A DNA stretch of 64,000 bases. Source: Sporosarcina sp. FSL K6-3457 (GTDB lineage: Bacteria; Bacillota; Bacilli; Bacillales_A; Planococcaceae). The notes beneath the pieces were generated by a model. That model had not been told where the DNA came from, made no database searches, and saw only the letters and a list, made by a program, of their open reading frames with translations. Location: assembly GCF_038007285.1 (NCBI RefSeq), contig NZ_JBBOWX010000001.1, forward strand, positions 1,505,501 through 1,569,500, given 5' to 3'. Below are positions 1 through 8,246 of the stretch, piece by piece. The position numbers were made by a program, and so were the translations under genes. Position 1 is the first letter of the stretch; each line of letters begins with the position of its first letter.

Positions 1-357
1 GATATAGATAACGGGTACCAATTCCCGCCGCTAATCTACTGATGCAAACTTGTTGCACGTTCAACGCAGAGCTCAGAGGCCATTGTTCAAGTGGAGTTTT
101 TCTGCTTCTTTTCAGCGACCGAAGCTTTCTGTGAGAAATCCTATGCACTTTACTTTTCTCTTCAACGCTTATAGTTATTAGAAAGTACTTTACATGAAGA
201 TGAAAGAAAGGTCAATCTTTTTCGAGTATTCATTTTAAACTAATTTATAAACCGCTATATTTCTACAACCTTCCACTTGTGAAATGGCGAGTAATGTCCG
301 ATAATTAGGTGATGAAGTAAACGATACGGGACTATATTACGGGGGAGGAATGGGTGT
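1..357. other. Intergenic region without recognisable gene
   Basis: No open frame here looks like a gene on either strand. The only clear signal is a strong ribosome binding site (GGGGGAGG, about 341-348) just before the first gene. The first 120 bases could be the tail of an upstream transcription unit or repeat, but I cannot identify them. Confidence 0.5.
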
Positions 358-690
358 ATGGAAATAACAAATACAATGATTTTGACAGCTATCACTGATT
401 TATCGGGCTTTGTTAAGGTGCTTGTGGAGGATGTTAAGACACTTACCGAAGATATGGTAGAAGTGAAGAGTGACATTGCGGGGATGAAGGAAGACATTTC
501 AGGAATAAAAGTCGAGTTGACTGAAGTGAAGGAAGAGGTTTCAAGTATTAAGCAAGAAATGAAACAGATTAATGAAAAAATTGGTGCGACTCATGACTTA
601 GCAATACGAATCGATGATAAAGTAACGATTCTAAATGGTGAATTTTTAGGTACTCGTGCGGATGTACTAGCACTACAACGTGCAAGATAA
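358..690 (+). CDS. Small coiled-coil protein of unknown function
   Basis: This 110-residue protein has no signal peptide or membrane segment. Residues about 20-75 form heptad-like repeats rich in V, I, K, E and D (for example VEVKSDIAGMKEDISGIKVE), typical of a long amphipathic coiled coil. The ATG follows a strong GGGGGAGG site at good spacing. It resembles the many short 'hypothetical' coiled-coil proteins of Bacillales, and the periodic pattern is also like phage-tail or holin-associated coiled coils, though no phage genes are near. It probably oligomerises. I do not recognise the family and assign no function. Confidence 0.6.
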   Translation: MEITNTMILTAITDLSGFVKVLVEDVKTLTEDMVEVKSDIAGMKEDISGIKVELTEVKEEVSSIKQEMKQINEKIGATHDLAIRIDDKVTILNGEFLGTRADVLALQRAR

Positions 691-776
691 TATTAAGTGT
701 TTGCCACTCTGCTTCGCTTTTTAAGCAGTTTTGTGGTACTATTTGTGTTTAGATTAGAAGAGGACGTGAAGTTGAA

Positions 777-1151
777 TTGATTACAATTACAGTACCAAAT
801 GCAGATATAACAATTGTGCAGCGTAAGCAAGAAATGGCTCCGGGTGTTGCGCCGATTAAACCGATTTATGGCTTTATTGATTTACATGAAATTCCTCGCG
901 ATAAAGGCGGTATCATCTTGTTTTATAACAATAAAGATGAATTGCTGTTCGCTGGGAAAGCGCGTAAACTTCGTCAACGTGTCAAGAAGCATTTTGAGGA
1001 CACAGTGTCACCGATTAAAGATCACCGCAACGAGGTTAAACAAATTTCCGTTATTATCGTTGAAGATCCAATGGAACGCGAAATTTACGAAACGTATATT
1101 ATTAATACGCAACGTGCGAAATACAATGTCGATAAAGTATTTTTTGAATGA
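777..1151 (+). CDS. Stand-alone GIY-YIG nuclease-like domain protein
   Basis: The protein has 124 residues. Residues about 42-70 (GIILFYNNKDELLFAGKAR followed by KLRQRVKKHF) match the start of a GIY-YIG fold. The second tyrosine of the motif is replaced: the usual LYVGKA is LFAGKA here. The C-terminal part (EREIYETYIINTQRAKYNVDK) matches the conserved glutamate helix and 'KYN' end seen in UvrC N-terminal domains. The start is TTG, with an AGAGGAC site about 10 bases upstream. It lacks the rest of UvrC, so it is a single-domain protein. The nuclease role is inferred from the fold, and the altered YIG tyrosine makes activity uncertain. Confidence 0.7.
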   Translation: MITITVPNADITIVQRKQEMAPGVAPIKPIYGFIDLHEIPRDKGGIILFYNNKDELLFAGKARKLRQRVKKHFEDTVSPIKDHRNEVKQISVIIVEDPMEREIYETYIINTQRAKYNVDKVFFE

Positions 1152-1225
1152 ACGAAATGGAGAGCTGACTGCTACGCGCAATCGGCTTTTCTTTTTGACT
1201 ATATACATAAGAAAAGGGTGGAAGC

Positions 1226-2482
1226 ATGGACGAGAGATTACAGCAGATTGCTGATGAGGCGCACGTGAAGTTTGGGTTGGATGCGTATAAGTTGGAAAGA
1301 CACTCGATTTCTAAGCATAGAGATGCAAAAGGTGAAGCGTATTATGTTGTGAATATGGAGTGGTTTCCGAAAGAATTGAACGAGACAATAGAAGAAGATA
1401 TGAATCCGGAAGGTACTGCATGTCTTGAATATAATATTCAAGAACAGTGTTTTGACAGTGTTATTTTCACCCTAGGGCAATCTTTTTCAACGCTAGCACC
1501 ATTTGTAAAGAAAACACCTGAAGAAGTGGCGGCTTGGCTTGAAAAGCAAACAGGGTTAACATACGGGATTGATTTTAAACTAACGCAAGCAAGTAGTGAT
1601 GAGTTCCAATTTGAAATGGATATAGAAGGCGTTAGAATGTCTCCAGCTTTTATGATAAATGTGAAATTTGATGAAATGGGTAAACTTACTTCATATTCAA
1701 GATATGGTAGAGCTCCTCATCAGGAGGACATCATGAAATCCGCATTCACGCTAACGCTAGAAGAGATAGAGCCACTTGTAAAAAAACAGTTACAGCTAGT
1801 AGAGTTTCCATCTGAATTAGATAACCGATTCGTTCCGGCATACGCGATGGAGGAAGTATTTGTGACAGTAGATGGGCAGCGAATCATTCCGTTTTTTGAA
1901 CATGAACGAACAATCGTAAAAGTGGGAGAAATAGTGGAATGGGATCATCCGCTTGCGCAAACATTTGAGCGTGAAGAACTAACCTTCGTTTCTGAATCAA
2001 CGGTCGAAGAGGCATTTGGTCTTGTTAATGATAAATTGCTGTTGACCGACGATCAAATTGAGCGCAGTAAAGAGGTTGTCCGTGATGTTTTACGGTCTGA
2101 ATACCCACATGAATCAGGAAAATGGCAGCTTGCAGAACTTCGACGTCAAGAGAATTTCATAGAAGCGCATTGTAGATTTACGACAAAAAAATCGACAATA
2201 TTTAAACGTAAATTTGTTGTATTCATCAAACCAGAAAATATGTCTGTCTTGAATTTCGTAGATAATGGAGCAATGATGGAGATATTTGAGACATTTGCCC
2301 CAGCGGAACAAGCTGTTGTTACACATGACGAAGCGTTTGAGAAAATGGTACCATATATCACACTCGATCCGACGTACGTCTATGATGAACTGACAGGGAA
2401 ATATATTTTATGTGGATTGCTGGATGCCGCAGAAGCGGTAGATGCAGTGACAGGGGAAGTTATTGCGTTGAGTGATCTATAA
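1226..2482 (+). CDS. Conserved protein of unknown function (possibly YcdB/YcdC-like)
   Basis: This is a 418-residue soluble protein with no signal peptide or membrane helix and a strong GGGTGGAAG site before the ATG. It appears to have two related halves. Each contains alternating charged and hydrophobic beta strands and ends in a 'YVYDELTGKYILCGLLDA.EAVDAVTGEV' type segment. That ending recalls the YcdB/YcdC repeat (former DUF4901) of Bacillus proteins, but I am not certain of the family. It is followed by its own terminator. No function is assigned. Confidence 0.65.
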   Translation: MDERLQQIADEAHVKFGLDAYKLERHSISKHRDAKGEAYYVVNMEWFPKELNETIEEDMNPEGTACLEYNIQEQCFDSVIFTLGQSFSTLAPFVKKTPEEVAAWLEKQTGLTYGIDFKLTQASSDEFQFEMDIEGVRMSPAFMINVKFDEMGKLTSYSRYGRAPHQEDIMKSAFTLTLEEIEPLVKKQLQLVEFPSELDNRFVPAYAMEEVFVTVDGQRIIPFFEHERTIVKVGEIVEWDHPLAQTFEREELTFVSESTVEEAFGLVNDKLLLTDDQIERSKEVVRDVLRSEYPHESGKWQLAELRRQENFIEAHCRFTTKKSTIFKRKFVVFIKPENMSVLNFVDNGAMMEIFETFAPAEQAVVTHDEAFEKMVPYITLDPTYVYDELTGKYILCGLLDAAEAVDAVTGEVIALSDL

Positions 2483-2500
2483 AGTTAATCGTATAGTGAA

Positions 2501-2536
2501 ATGAGGATGCCGTGATAATGGTGTCCTCATTTTTTT
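2501..2536 (+). terminator. Rho-independent terminator
   Basis: The hairpin ATGAGGATGCC / GGTGTCCTCAT is followed by a run of seven T. It ends the preceding gene's transcript. Confidence 0.85.
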
Positions 2537-2549
2537 AGGGTTTCCATTG

Positions 2550-2940
2550 CGTAGCCGAGTTTGTCGAATTCGTAGTTCAGTATCTCAATTAGGTGTCCAA
2601 GTTCGCAAAATAGGTAGCCGAGTTTCAATCGGGTGTCGCAGTTATGAGAAAAGGTGTCACAGTTTTTCGGATAGGTGTCCAAGTTCGCAAAATAGGTATC
2701 CGAGTTTCAATCGGGTGTCGCAGTTATGTGAAAAGGTGTTGCAGTTTATCTGGTAGGTGTCCGAGTTTGAGAAATAGGTAGTCGAGTTTCAATCGGGTGT
2801 CGCAGTTTAGTGAGTAGGTGTCCCAGTTTCTCGCCGGGGTGTCCGAGTTTGCGAAATAGGTAGTCAAGTTTCAATCGGGTATCGCAGTTATGTGAAAAGG
2901 TGTTGCAGTTTCTCGATTAGGTGCCCCAGTTCTGCGTCTA
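2550..2940. repeat. Array of about 19 units of 21 bp with 82-bp higher-order period
   Basis: From 2550 the sequence can be cut into about 19 consecutive units starting GGTGTC (variants GGTAGC, GGTATC, CGTAGC) followed by N-(C/A/G)-AGTT and a variable tail. Most units are 21 bp and every fourth is 19 bp. From 2592 to 2919 four blocks of exactly 82 bp (21+19+21+21) follow one another. The second unit of each block ends AGTTTCAATCG and the third is a GTGTCGCAGTT type unit. The core is conserved while tails vary. No spacers separate units, so it is not a CRISPR. Function is unknown. Confidence 0.9.
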
Positions 2941-2962
2941 CCCCATCAAGAAAAACTTTTGC

Positions 2963-2991
2963 TTTACATTTCATCTTAAATCTTTTATTAT
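2963..2991 (+). promoter_or_regulatory. Sigma-A promoter of manganese transporter operon
   Basis: A -35 box TTTACA (2963-2968) and a -10 box TATTAT (2986-2991) are separated by exactly 17 bases. The first of three operator-like palindromes begins 10 bases after the -10 box, where a bound repressor would block transcription. Confidence 0.75.
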
Positions 2992-3000
2992 AGAGACAGA

Positions 3001-3100
3001 AAGTTTCCCTTGGGAAAGAACAGCTGAATTCATTTTTTTTGCCTATAAAGTTTCCCGAGGGCAAAAAAATTTACGCTACAAGTTGCCTTAAGGAAACTTA
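3001..3100 (+). promoter_or_regulatory. Three MntR-like operators
   Basis: There are three imperfect palindromes: AAGTTTCCCTTGGGAAAG (3001-3018), AAAGTTTCCCGAGGGCAAAA (3047-3066) and AAGTTGCCTTAAGGAAACTT (3080-3099). All share the half sites AGTTTCC/GG(A/C)AA and resemble the B. subtilis MntR box type (TTTGCC..AAGGAAAC). Together with the Mn-type transporter genes downstream this suggests repression by manganese-loaded MntR. The consensus comparison is from memory; Zur or another metal regulator is less likely. Confidence 0.7.
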
Positions 3101-3134
3101 TTGCATATCAATAGTTATATGGAGGTGCCGTGAA

Positions 3135-3878
3135 ATGAAAAATGCAATCGCTGTGTCGAATTTACATGTGTCTTATTACGGAAAAGAAGTGCTACACGAT
3201 ATTGAGTTTGCAATTTCTATGGGGAAGTCTGTGGGGATTATCGGTCCAAATGGAGCAGGTAAGTCAACTTTGTTGAAAGCAATTTTGAACTTAATTCCAA
3301 AGGATTCGGGTGAAATAGATATCATGGGTTCTACGTTGAAAGAAGTGCGTAAACGGATTGCGTACGTTCCACAACGAAGTGCAATTGACTGGGATTTTCC
3401 GATTCGGGTGAAGGAAACCGTGCTGATTGGTACGTATCCGTCTGTTAGTCTACTGAAAAGACCGGGGAAGAAAGAAAAGGAATTGGCATTGAAGTGTCTG
3501 GAAAAGGTAGATATGTTAGCGTTTCAGGACAGACAAATCGGTGAATTATCTGGAGGACAGCAGCAAAGGGTTTTCTTAGCACGTGCGCTCGCTCAGCAAG
3601 CTGATTTATTTCTTCTTGATGAGCCATTTGTTGGGATTGATGTAGCAAGTGAAGAGGTGATTGTGAGGATTTTAAAAGAGTTGCGGGATGAAGGGAAAGC
3701 AATTATTGTTGTTCACCATGATTTAAGCAAAGCAGAAAAATACTTTGATGAGCTTCTGTTGTTGAATAAAGAGCTAATATCAAGTGGAGATGTGAAGGAA
3801 GTGTTTACGCCGCGTAATATTGCGAAGGCATATGGTGGGCAGTTATCCTTTTTAGAGGAAATGGTGATGACAACATGA
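3135..3878 (+). CDS. mntB: Manganese ABC transporter, ATP-binding protein
   Basis: This cytoplasmic ATPase drives metal import. It has Walker A GPNGAGKST, the signature LSGGQQQR, Walker B DLFLLDEPF and a switch histidine (VVHHD). The frame is open upstream to 3039, but the ATG at 3135 has a GGAGGTG site 8 bases before it and gives the normal start of about 247 residues (MKNAIAVSNLHVSYYGKEV). The longer version would be translated across operators and is unlikely. The stop overlaps the permease start. Gene order ATPase-permease-binding protein is that of staphylococcal mntABC. The B. subtilis name for the ATPase is used here. Confidence 0.88.
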   Translation: MKNAIAVSNLHVSYYGKEVLHDIEFAISMGKSVGIIGPNGAGKSTLLKAILNLIPKDSGEIDIMGSTLKEVRKRIAYVPQRSAIDWDFPIRVKETVLIGTYPSVSLLKRPGKKEKELALKCLEKVDMLAFQDRQIGELSGGQQQRVFLARALAQQADLFLLDEPFVGIDVASEEVIVRILKELRDEGKAIIVVHHDLSKAEKYFDELLLLNKELISSGDVKEVFTPRNIAKAYGGQLSFLEEMVMTT

Positions 3879-4735
3879 TGAATTTTATGCATTCAGTAAT
3901 CGAGTATGAATTTTTACAAAAGGCTCTATTGACGTCTGTTATGGTCGGTGTGATTTGTGGAGTCATTGGATGTTTTATCATATTACGTGGAATGGCGCTA
4001 ATGGGTGATGCAATTTCCCACGCCGTATTACCTGGCGTGGCCATTTCGTATATGTTAGGCATCAATTTCTTCATAGGGGCAGTGGCGACAGGTATCCTTA
4101 CAGCTGTCGGAATTGGTTTCATCAGTCAAAATAGTCGGGTGAAAAATGATTCCTCGATTGGAATTGTTTTTACGGCAGCGTTTGCTCTAGGTATCCTGCT
4201 CATTACAGCGCTGAAAAGTAGCTCCGATTTATATCATATTTTATTTGGAAATGTATTGGCAGTTAGGCCTTCAGATATGTGGATTACACTTATCATTGGA
4301 GTCATTGTGTTGGGTAGCGTTTATCTATTCTATAAAGAATTGCTCGTCAGTTCTTTTGATCCGATTATGGCACAAGCTTACGGTTTGCCGACGAAGTTGA
4401 TTCATTATTTTTTGATGACGTTGTTGACACTTGTGACAGTTGCCTCGTTACAGACGGTCGGTATTATCCTTGTTGTTGCTATGCTCATTACGCCGGCTTC
4501 GACGGCCTACTTATTGACGGATCGCTTATCGGTGATGATTGGCTTGTCAGCACTTTTCGGCGCGGTTTCTGCAGTAGGTGGCTTGTATTTAAGCTTCACC
4601 TATAATCTGGCATCAGGTGCAACAATCGTTCTCGTGGCGACAACGATGTTTATCTTATCTTTATTATTTTCACCGAAACAAGGGGTTTTATTGCGAAGCA
4701 TTCGAACGAAACGGAAAAAAACAATTATTGTTTGA
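3875..4735 (+). CDS. mntC: Manganese ABC transporter, permease
   Basis: This is a 286-residue integral membrane protein with about eight hydrophobic segments, of the ABC-3 family (ZnuB/MntC type). The family motif GDAISHAVLPGVAISY is present near residue 47. The ATG overlaps the ATPase stop by four bases (ATGA), implying translational coupling. It forms the import channel with the ATPase and the lipoprotein encoded on either side. Choice of manganese over zinc rests on the binding protein and the operators, not on this subunit. Confidence 0.88.
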   Translation: MMNFMHSVIEYEFLQKALLTSVMVGVICGVIGCFIILRGMALMGDAISHAVLPGVAISYMLGINFFIGAVATGILTAVGIGFISQNSRVKNDSSIGIVFTAAFALGILLITALKSSSDLYHILFGNVLAVRPSDMWITLIIGVIVLGSVYLFYKELLVSSFDPIMAQAYGLPTKLIHYFLMTLLTLVTVASLQTVGIILVVAMLITPASTAYLLTDRLSVMIGLSALFGAVSAVGGLYLSFTYNLASGATIVLVATTMFILSLLFSPKQGVLLRSIRTKRKKTIIV

Positions 4736-4749
4736 GAGGGAGATTATTA

Positions 4750-5682
4750 ATGAAGAAACTGATTTTATTGTTCGCAACAATGGCTATTGCGGTTTTGGTA
4801 TCTGCATGTAGCCAAGGAGAGACTTCACCAAAAGAACAAAATGAAAAGTTGAAAATTGTTACGACCTATTCAATCGTTTACGATATGATAAAAAATGTTG
4901 GAGGAGATCATGTAGAGGTGCATAGTTTAGCGCCTATCGGATCAGATCCCCATAATTATGACCCACTTCCTGCGGATCTTGTTTTGACGACGGATGCTGA
5001 TGTTATCTTTTATAATGGATTGAACTTAGAAGAAGGAAATTCTTGGTTTAATGAAATGATTGAAACCGCTGGTAAATCAGTGACAGATGACAATGTTGTT
5101 CGTGTGAGTGAGGGTGTTGAACCAATGCTTCTTAGTTCAGATGAACATAAGAATGAAGAGGATCCACATGCTTGGCTCGATGTGCGGAATGGCATCAAAT
5201 ATGTTGAAAATATTCGTGAGGCATTAAAGAAAATCGATTCTGCTAATGCAGATGCCTATGACAAAAACGCTGAAAAATATATTGCGGAGCTAAATACGCT
5301 TCATGAAGAGATTATTGACATGATGCATGCGATTCCAGAAGAAAAACGTATCCTTGTCACGAGTGAAGGGGCATTTAAATACTTCTCGGCTGCCTATGAC
5401 TTCCAGGCTGCCTACATTTGGGAAATTAATTCACATAGTGAAGGGACGCCAGAGCAACTGAAGAGCATTATTAGCATAGTGAAAGAGGAGGGGGTTCCAT
5501 CACTGTTCCTAGAATCCAGCGTCGATCCACGGAGTATGGAGATGGTATCGAGAGAAACAGGAGTACCCATCCATGGAAAAATATTTACGGATTCATTGGG
5601 GAAAGCCGGTAGTGACGGCGACACCTATATTAAGATGATCAAATGGAATGCCGATATGATTGCCGATGGATTAGGGGAATAA
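4750..5682 (+). CDS. mntA: Manganese-binding lipoprotein of ABC transporter
   Basis: This is a cluster A-I solute-binding protein anchored outside the membrane. The start at 4750 gives a lipoprotein signal (MKKLILLFATMAIAVLVSAC) with cysteine after VSA. An earlier in-frame ATG at 4732 would put charged residues before the signal. Likely metal ligands are His in SDPHNYDP, His in EDPHAWLD, Glu in AYIWEINSHSEGTPEQ and Asp in FTDSLG. The His-His-Glu-Asp set and the short linker without a His-rich loop fit the Mn-type (PsaA/MntC/MntA) rather than the Zn-type. It ends in a strong terminator. Confidence 0.88.
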   Translation: MKKLILLFATMAIAVLVSACSQGETSPKEQNEKLKIVTTYSIVYDMIKNVGGDHVEVHSLAPIGSDPHNYDPLPADLVLTTDADVIFYNGLNLEEGNSWFNEMIETAGKSVTDDNVVRVSEGVEPMLLSSDEHKNEEDPHAWLDVRNGIKYVENIREALKKIDSANADAYDKNAEKYIAELNTLHEEIIDMMHAIPEEKRILVTSEGAFKYFSAAYDFQAAYIWEINSHSEGTPEQLKSIISIVKEEGVPSLFLESSVDPRSMEMVSRETGVPIHGKIFTDSLGKAGSDGDTYIKMIKWNADMIADGLGE

Positions 5683-5691
5683 AAAATAAGC

Positions 5692-5735
5692 GAGTCATGC
5701 AACATCTTATGATAGATGACGCATGACTCTTTTTA
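5692..5735 (+). terminator. Rho-independent terminator of mnt operon
   Basis: The perfect 9-bp stem GAGTCATGC / GCATGACTC (5692-5700, 5721-5729) is followed by TTTTTAG. Confidence 0.85.
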
Positions 5736-5776
5736 GTATCTTACGCATTATTAGTGAATTCATTTTAAGCTTTTTC

Positions 5777-6751
5777 TTATTTCATATTCACATAGATGCC
5801 CTCAAGATTAGCTTCTTTTTGCAATAAACCTGTTTCCTTCATCCAATCGGCCGTCACTTTCCATGTCTCTTCGTCCTGTTCGCCAAAGGTTCCAGGCGAT
5901 TTCATTTTTGGAAGGAGTACAGACAGGGATTCTCTTTCTACCTCTTCGACTAATGGGAAGTTGGCTTCATCTTGGTGTTTTAGTAAAGTAGACAGCGCTT
6001 CTTCGGGATCTTTTTCGATATCGTCGAAAGCTTTGCCAACTGCGCGCCAAAATGCTCCAATATTTTGTTGCTCATTTTTCCATGTGTCATCACTTGTCAC
6101 GACGACAAGCTCGTAAAACGATGGGACGCCAAAGTCTGTTGGGTCGATATAGCCTGTAGGGAATCCTTCATATTCGAGCAAGGGGACTTCATGATTAATA
6201 TACGCACCGATGACAGCGTCCGCTTTCTTTGCAATCAATGAAGAATTTAGTTCGAAACCAACATCGACCATATTTACTTTACTAAAGTCAGCACCGTTAG
6301 CATCCATCATCGTTTGAAGCATGGCTTCATTTAATGGGATACCAGTATAGCCGACGGTTTTCCCTTCTAAGTCCTTTGGTGATTCGATACCGCTTTCCTT
6401 CAAGAAGGCGACATGATTCAACGGGGAGCGAACGAGGACACCAACTGATTTTACGCCAATGTCTTGTTCGGATCGTGCAATGATGACATCAGGCTGATAG
6501 GTAATCCCGAGTGTCACTTTTCCCGCGGCAGCAAGGTTGATAGGATCAGTTGGATTTGCAGGAAACTGGATATCCAGTTCAATGCCCTCCTCTTCAAAAT
6601 AGCCCTTTTCCTCTGCAACATAGAGGAAACTATGTACGGCATTTGGATACCAATCGAGCATAATGCTCACCTTTTTCGTTTCTTCTTGATTGCATGCGCT
6701 AAGTAGTAGAATTAATGCGATGCTCGTTAATGATAATGTAATCTTCTTCAA
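5777..6751 (-). CDS. thiY: Pyrimidine (HMP precursor) ABC transporter, binding lipoprotein
   Basis: An NMT1/THI5-like solute-binding protein. The family start VSIMLDWYPNAVHSFLYVA, then a GxTYQPDV segment, match ThiY, which in Bacillus binds formylaminopyrimidine, a thiamine breakdown product. The best start is TTG at 6751: it overlaps the permease stop as TTGA and has GGAGG 8 bases upstream. It gives the lipoprotein signal MKKITLSLTSIALILLLSAC. The frame is open further upstream but that region is inside thiX. Its place downstream of tenA and a TPP riboswitch supports the salvage role. Confidence 0.88.
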   Translation of the reverse strand: MKKITLSLTSIALILLLSACNQEETKKVSIMLDWYPNAVHSFLYVAEEKGYFEEEGIELDIQFPANPTDPINLAAAGKVTLGITYQPDVIIARSEQDIGVKSVGVLVRSPLNHVAFLKESGIESPKDLEGKTVGYTGIPLNEAMLQTMMDANGADFSKVNMVDVGFELNSSLIAKKADAVIGAYINHEVPLLEYEGFPTGYIDPTDFGVPSFYELVVVTSDDTWKNEQQNIGAFWRAVGKAFDDIEKDPEEALSTLLKHQDEANFPLVEEVERESLSVLLPKMKSPGTFGEQDEETWKVTADWMKETGLLQKEANLEGIYVNMK

Positions 6752-7488
6752 CTTTTCAACCTCCATTTTAATAGTTGATTTTCCAAATAAGCCACGCAAC
6801 TAAATAATCCAATTCCAACGACGGTTAGTACGACGATGGGAGCAAACACGGCAGCACCATCAAACTGTGTCATCATTCGGCGGCTAAAGTATCCGAGCCC
6901 TGCTTGTGCACCAAGCCATTCTCCGATAGCTGCCCCGATTACGCTGAGTGTTACAGCGACCTTCAAGCCTGAAAGGAAGTGAGGCAGGGCGGTTGGCACG
7001 GAATATTTCAAGAAAATATCTTTTCTCGTGGCTCCCATCGTTAAAAAAAGTTCGCGCATGTCTTTTGTCCCGGAAGACAGTCCGTCGAATGTATTGACGG
7101 TGATTGGAAAAAAAGTGATCAGCACGGTGACGGCAACTTTGCTCCAAATGGTATAGCCGAACCACAAGACAAAAATAGGTGCCAACGCGATAATGGGAAT
7201 CATTTGGGACGCTATCAAAATGGGATAGAGCGCTTTACGCACACTCAAATTGGCAGACATCCAGACAGCGATAGCAACGCCAAAACTAATTGAAATAACA
7301 AGTCCAATGACAATCGTTAGCAAGGTGACGGGCAAATGCTTCAGTAATAATACATCCTTCAGCTCCCAAAAGCGCACAGCAATTTGACTAGGTGAAGGCA
7401 GGATGAACGGTTTATTGAATAGTCGTGCACCAAGCTCCCAGACACCGACGAACAGGACAATGATGACAAGGGAAGGGGCGTTTTTCAT
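6748..7488 (-). CDS. thiX: Pyrimidine (HMP precursor) ABC transporter, permease
   Basis: This 246-residue protein has about six membrane segments and is a BPD_transp_1 permease of the SsuC/TauC/ThiX type. The EAA loop is visible (ALYPILIASQMIPIIALAPIFVLWFGY, then EL.LTMGATRKDIFLKYSVPTALPHFLSGLKVA). It overlaps the ATPase gene by four bases upstream and thiY by four downstream, so the three are translationally coupled. In this operon it should import formylaminopyrimidine or a related pyrimidine for TenA. Confidence 0.85.
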   Translation of the reverse strand: MKNAPSLVIIVLFVGVWELGARLFNKPFILPSPSQIAVRFWELKDVLLLKHLPVTLLTIVIGLVISISFGVAIAVWMSANLSVRKALYPILIASQMIPIIALAPIFVLWFGYTIWSKVAVTVLITFFPITVNTFDGLSSGTKDMRELFLTMGATRKDIFLKYSVPTALPHFLSGLKVAVTLSVIGAAIGEWLGAQAGLGYFSRRMMTQFDGAAVFAPIVVLTVVGIGLFSCVAYLENQLLKWRLKS

Positions 7489-8246
7489 ACGCGGACCTCG
7501 CTTCGTAGCTGACGGAGCAACTGCTCTTTCAACATAATCATTTCCGGGTGATGACTATCACTTCTTGTTCGCCGTCTTGCCAGTGGGATGTCGATTTCTT
7601 CAATTGAAGTGACTGGTTTATTTTTCAATAAAAAAATACGGTCGGATAGAAATAAAGCTTCTTCCACATCATGCGTAATGAATAATACGGTAGCTTGTCG
7701 CTTTTTCCATTGGTCAATTAACCATTCTTGCATAGATAGCCGTGTAATCGCATCGAGTGCCGAAAACGGTTCATCCAATAAAAGAAGGGGGTTGCCGGAA
7801 AGGACAGCGCGTAGAAAAGCGACGCGCTGTTTCATGCCACCTGATAGTTCAGCAGGATAGCTGTCCTCTGTTCCTGCAAGACCGAATTCATGTAATAAAG
7901 GTAGTACATTTTCACGTGCAGATTGCTTATCTATTCCGTTCATTTCGAGAGGCAGACAAGCATTTTCTATAATTGTCCGCCATGGTAACAGCAAATCCTG
8001 CTGCGGCATATAGCCCACCTTACCTAGTCGCTTTCCATTTTGATCCCCTGCAAGTGTAATAGAGCCAATGGATGGTTCAGCTAACCCTGTAACGAGGCGG
8101 AAAATCGTGCTTTTTCCGGAACCACTAACACCAACAATCGAAATAAACTCTCCAGGAAGAATTGTCAAGCTCACCTCATCAAGGATCATGCTACCGGATG
8201 GATAGCTGAATGAAACCTTGTCAAACGCCAGCATGAGCGATTTCAT
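7485..8246 (-). CDS. thiZ: Pyrimidine (HMP precursor) ABC transporter, ATP-binding protein
   Basis: This ABC ATPase has Walker A GVSGSGKST, a Q-loop in YMPQQDLLLPW, the signature LSGGMKQRVAF, Walker B LLLLDEPFSALD and the H-loop FITHDVEEA. The gene starts inside the 3' end of tenA. ATG at 8246 (MKSLMLAFDKVSF) and ATG at 8234 (MLAFDKVSF) are both possible; neither has a strong separate Shine-Dalgarno site, consistent with coupling to tenA. The open frame extends to 8327 within tenA, but that would be non-homologous sequence. Confidence 0.85.
   Translation of the reverse strand: MKSLMLAFDKVSFSYPSGSMILDEVSLTILPGEFISIVGVSGSGKSTIFRLVTGLAEPSIGSITLAGDQNGKRLGKVGYMPQQDLLLPWRTIIENACLPLEMNGIDKQSARENVLPLLHEFGLAGTEDSYPAELSGGMKQRVAFLRAVLSGNPLLLLDEPFSALDAITRLSMQEWLIDQWKKRQATVLFITHDVEEALFLSDRIFLLKNKPVTSIEEIDIPLARRRTRSDSHHPEMIMLKEQLLRQLRSEVRV

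Noticed and set aside
1160..1196. Terminator after the GIY-YIG gene
   Set aside because: The stem (AGCTGACTGC / GCGCAATCGGCT) has several mismatches and is weak; not listed.
814..1254. 146-codon frame overlapping the GIY-YIG gene
   Set aside because: It is out of frame with the recognised domain, basic and low-complexity, and lacks a ribosome site.
2547..2756. Open frame of 69 codons across the first repeat array
   Set aside because: It is translated repeat (recurring SRVSIGCRSY-like runs), the 19-bp units break frame regularity, and there is no ribosome binding site.
2550..2940. CRISPR-like appearance of the 21-bp array
   Set aside because: Units are too short, abut without spacers, vary in the tail and no cas genes are present.
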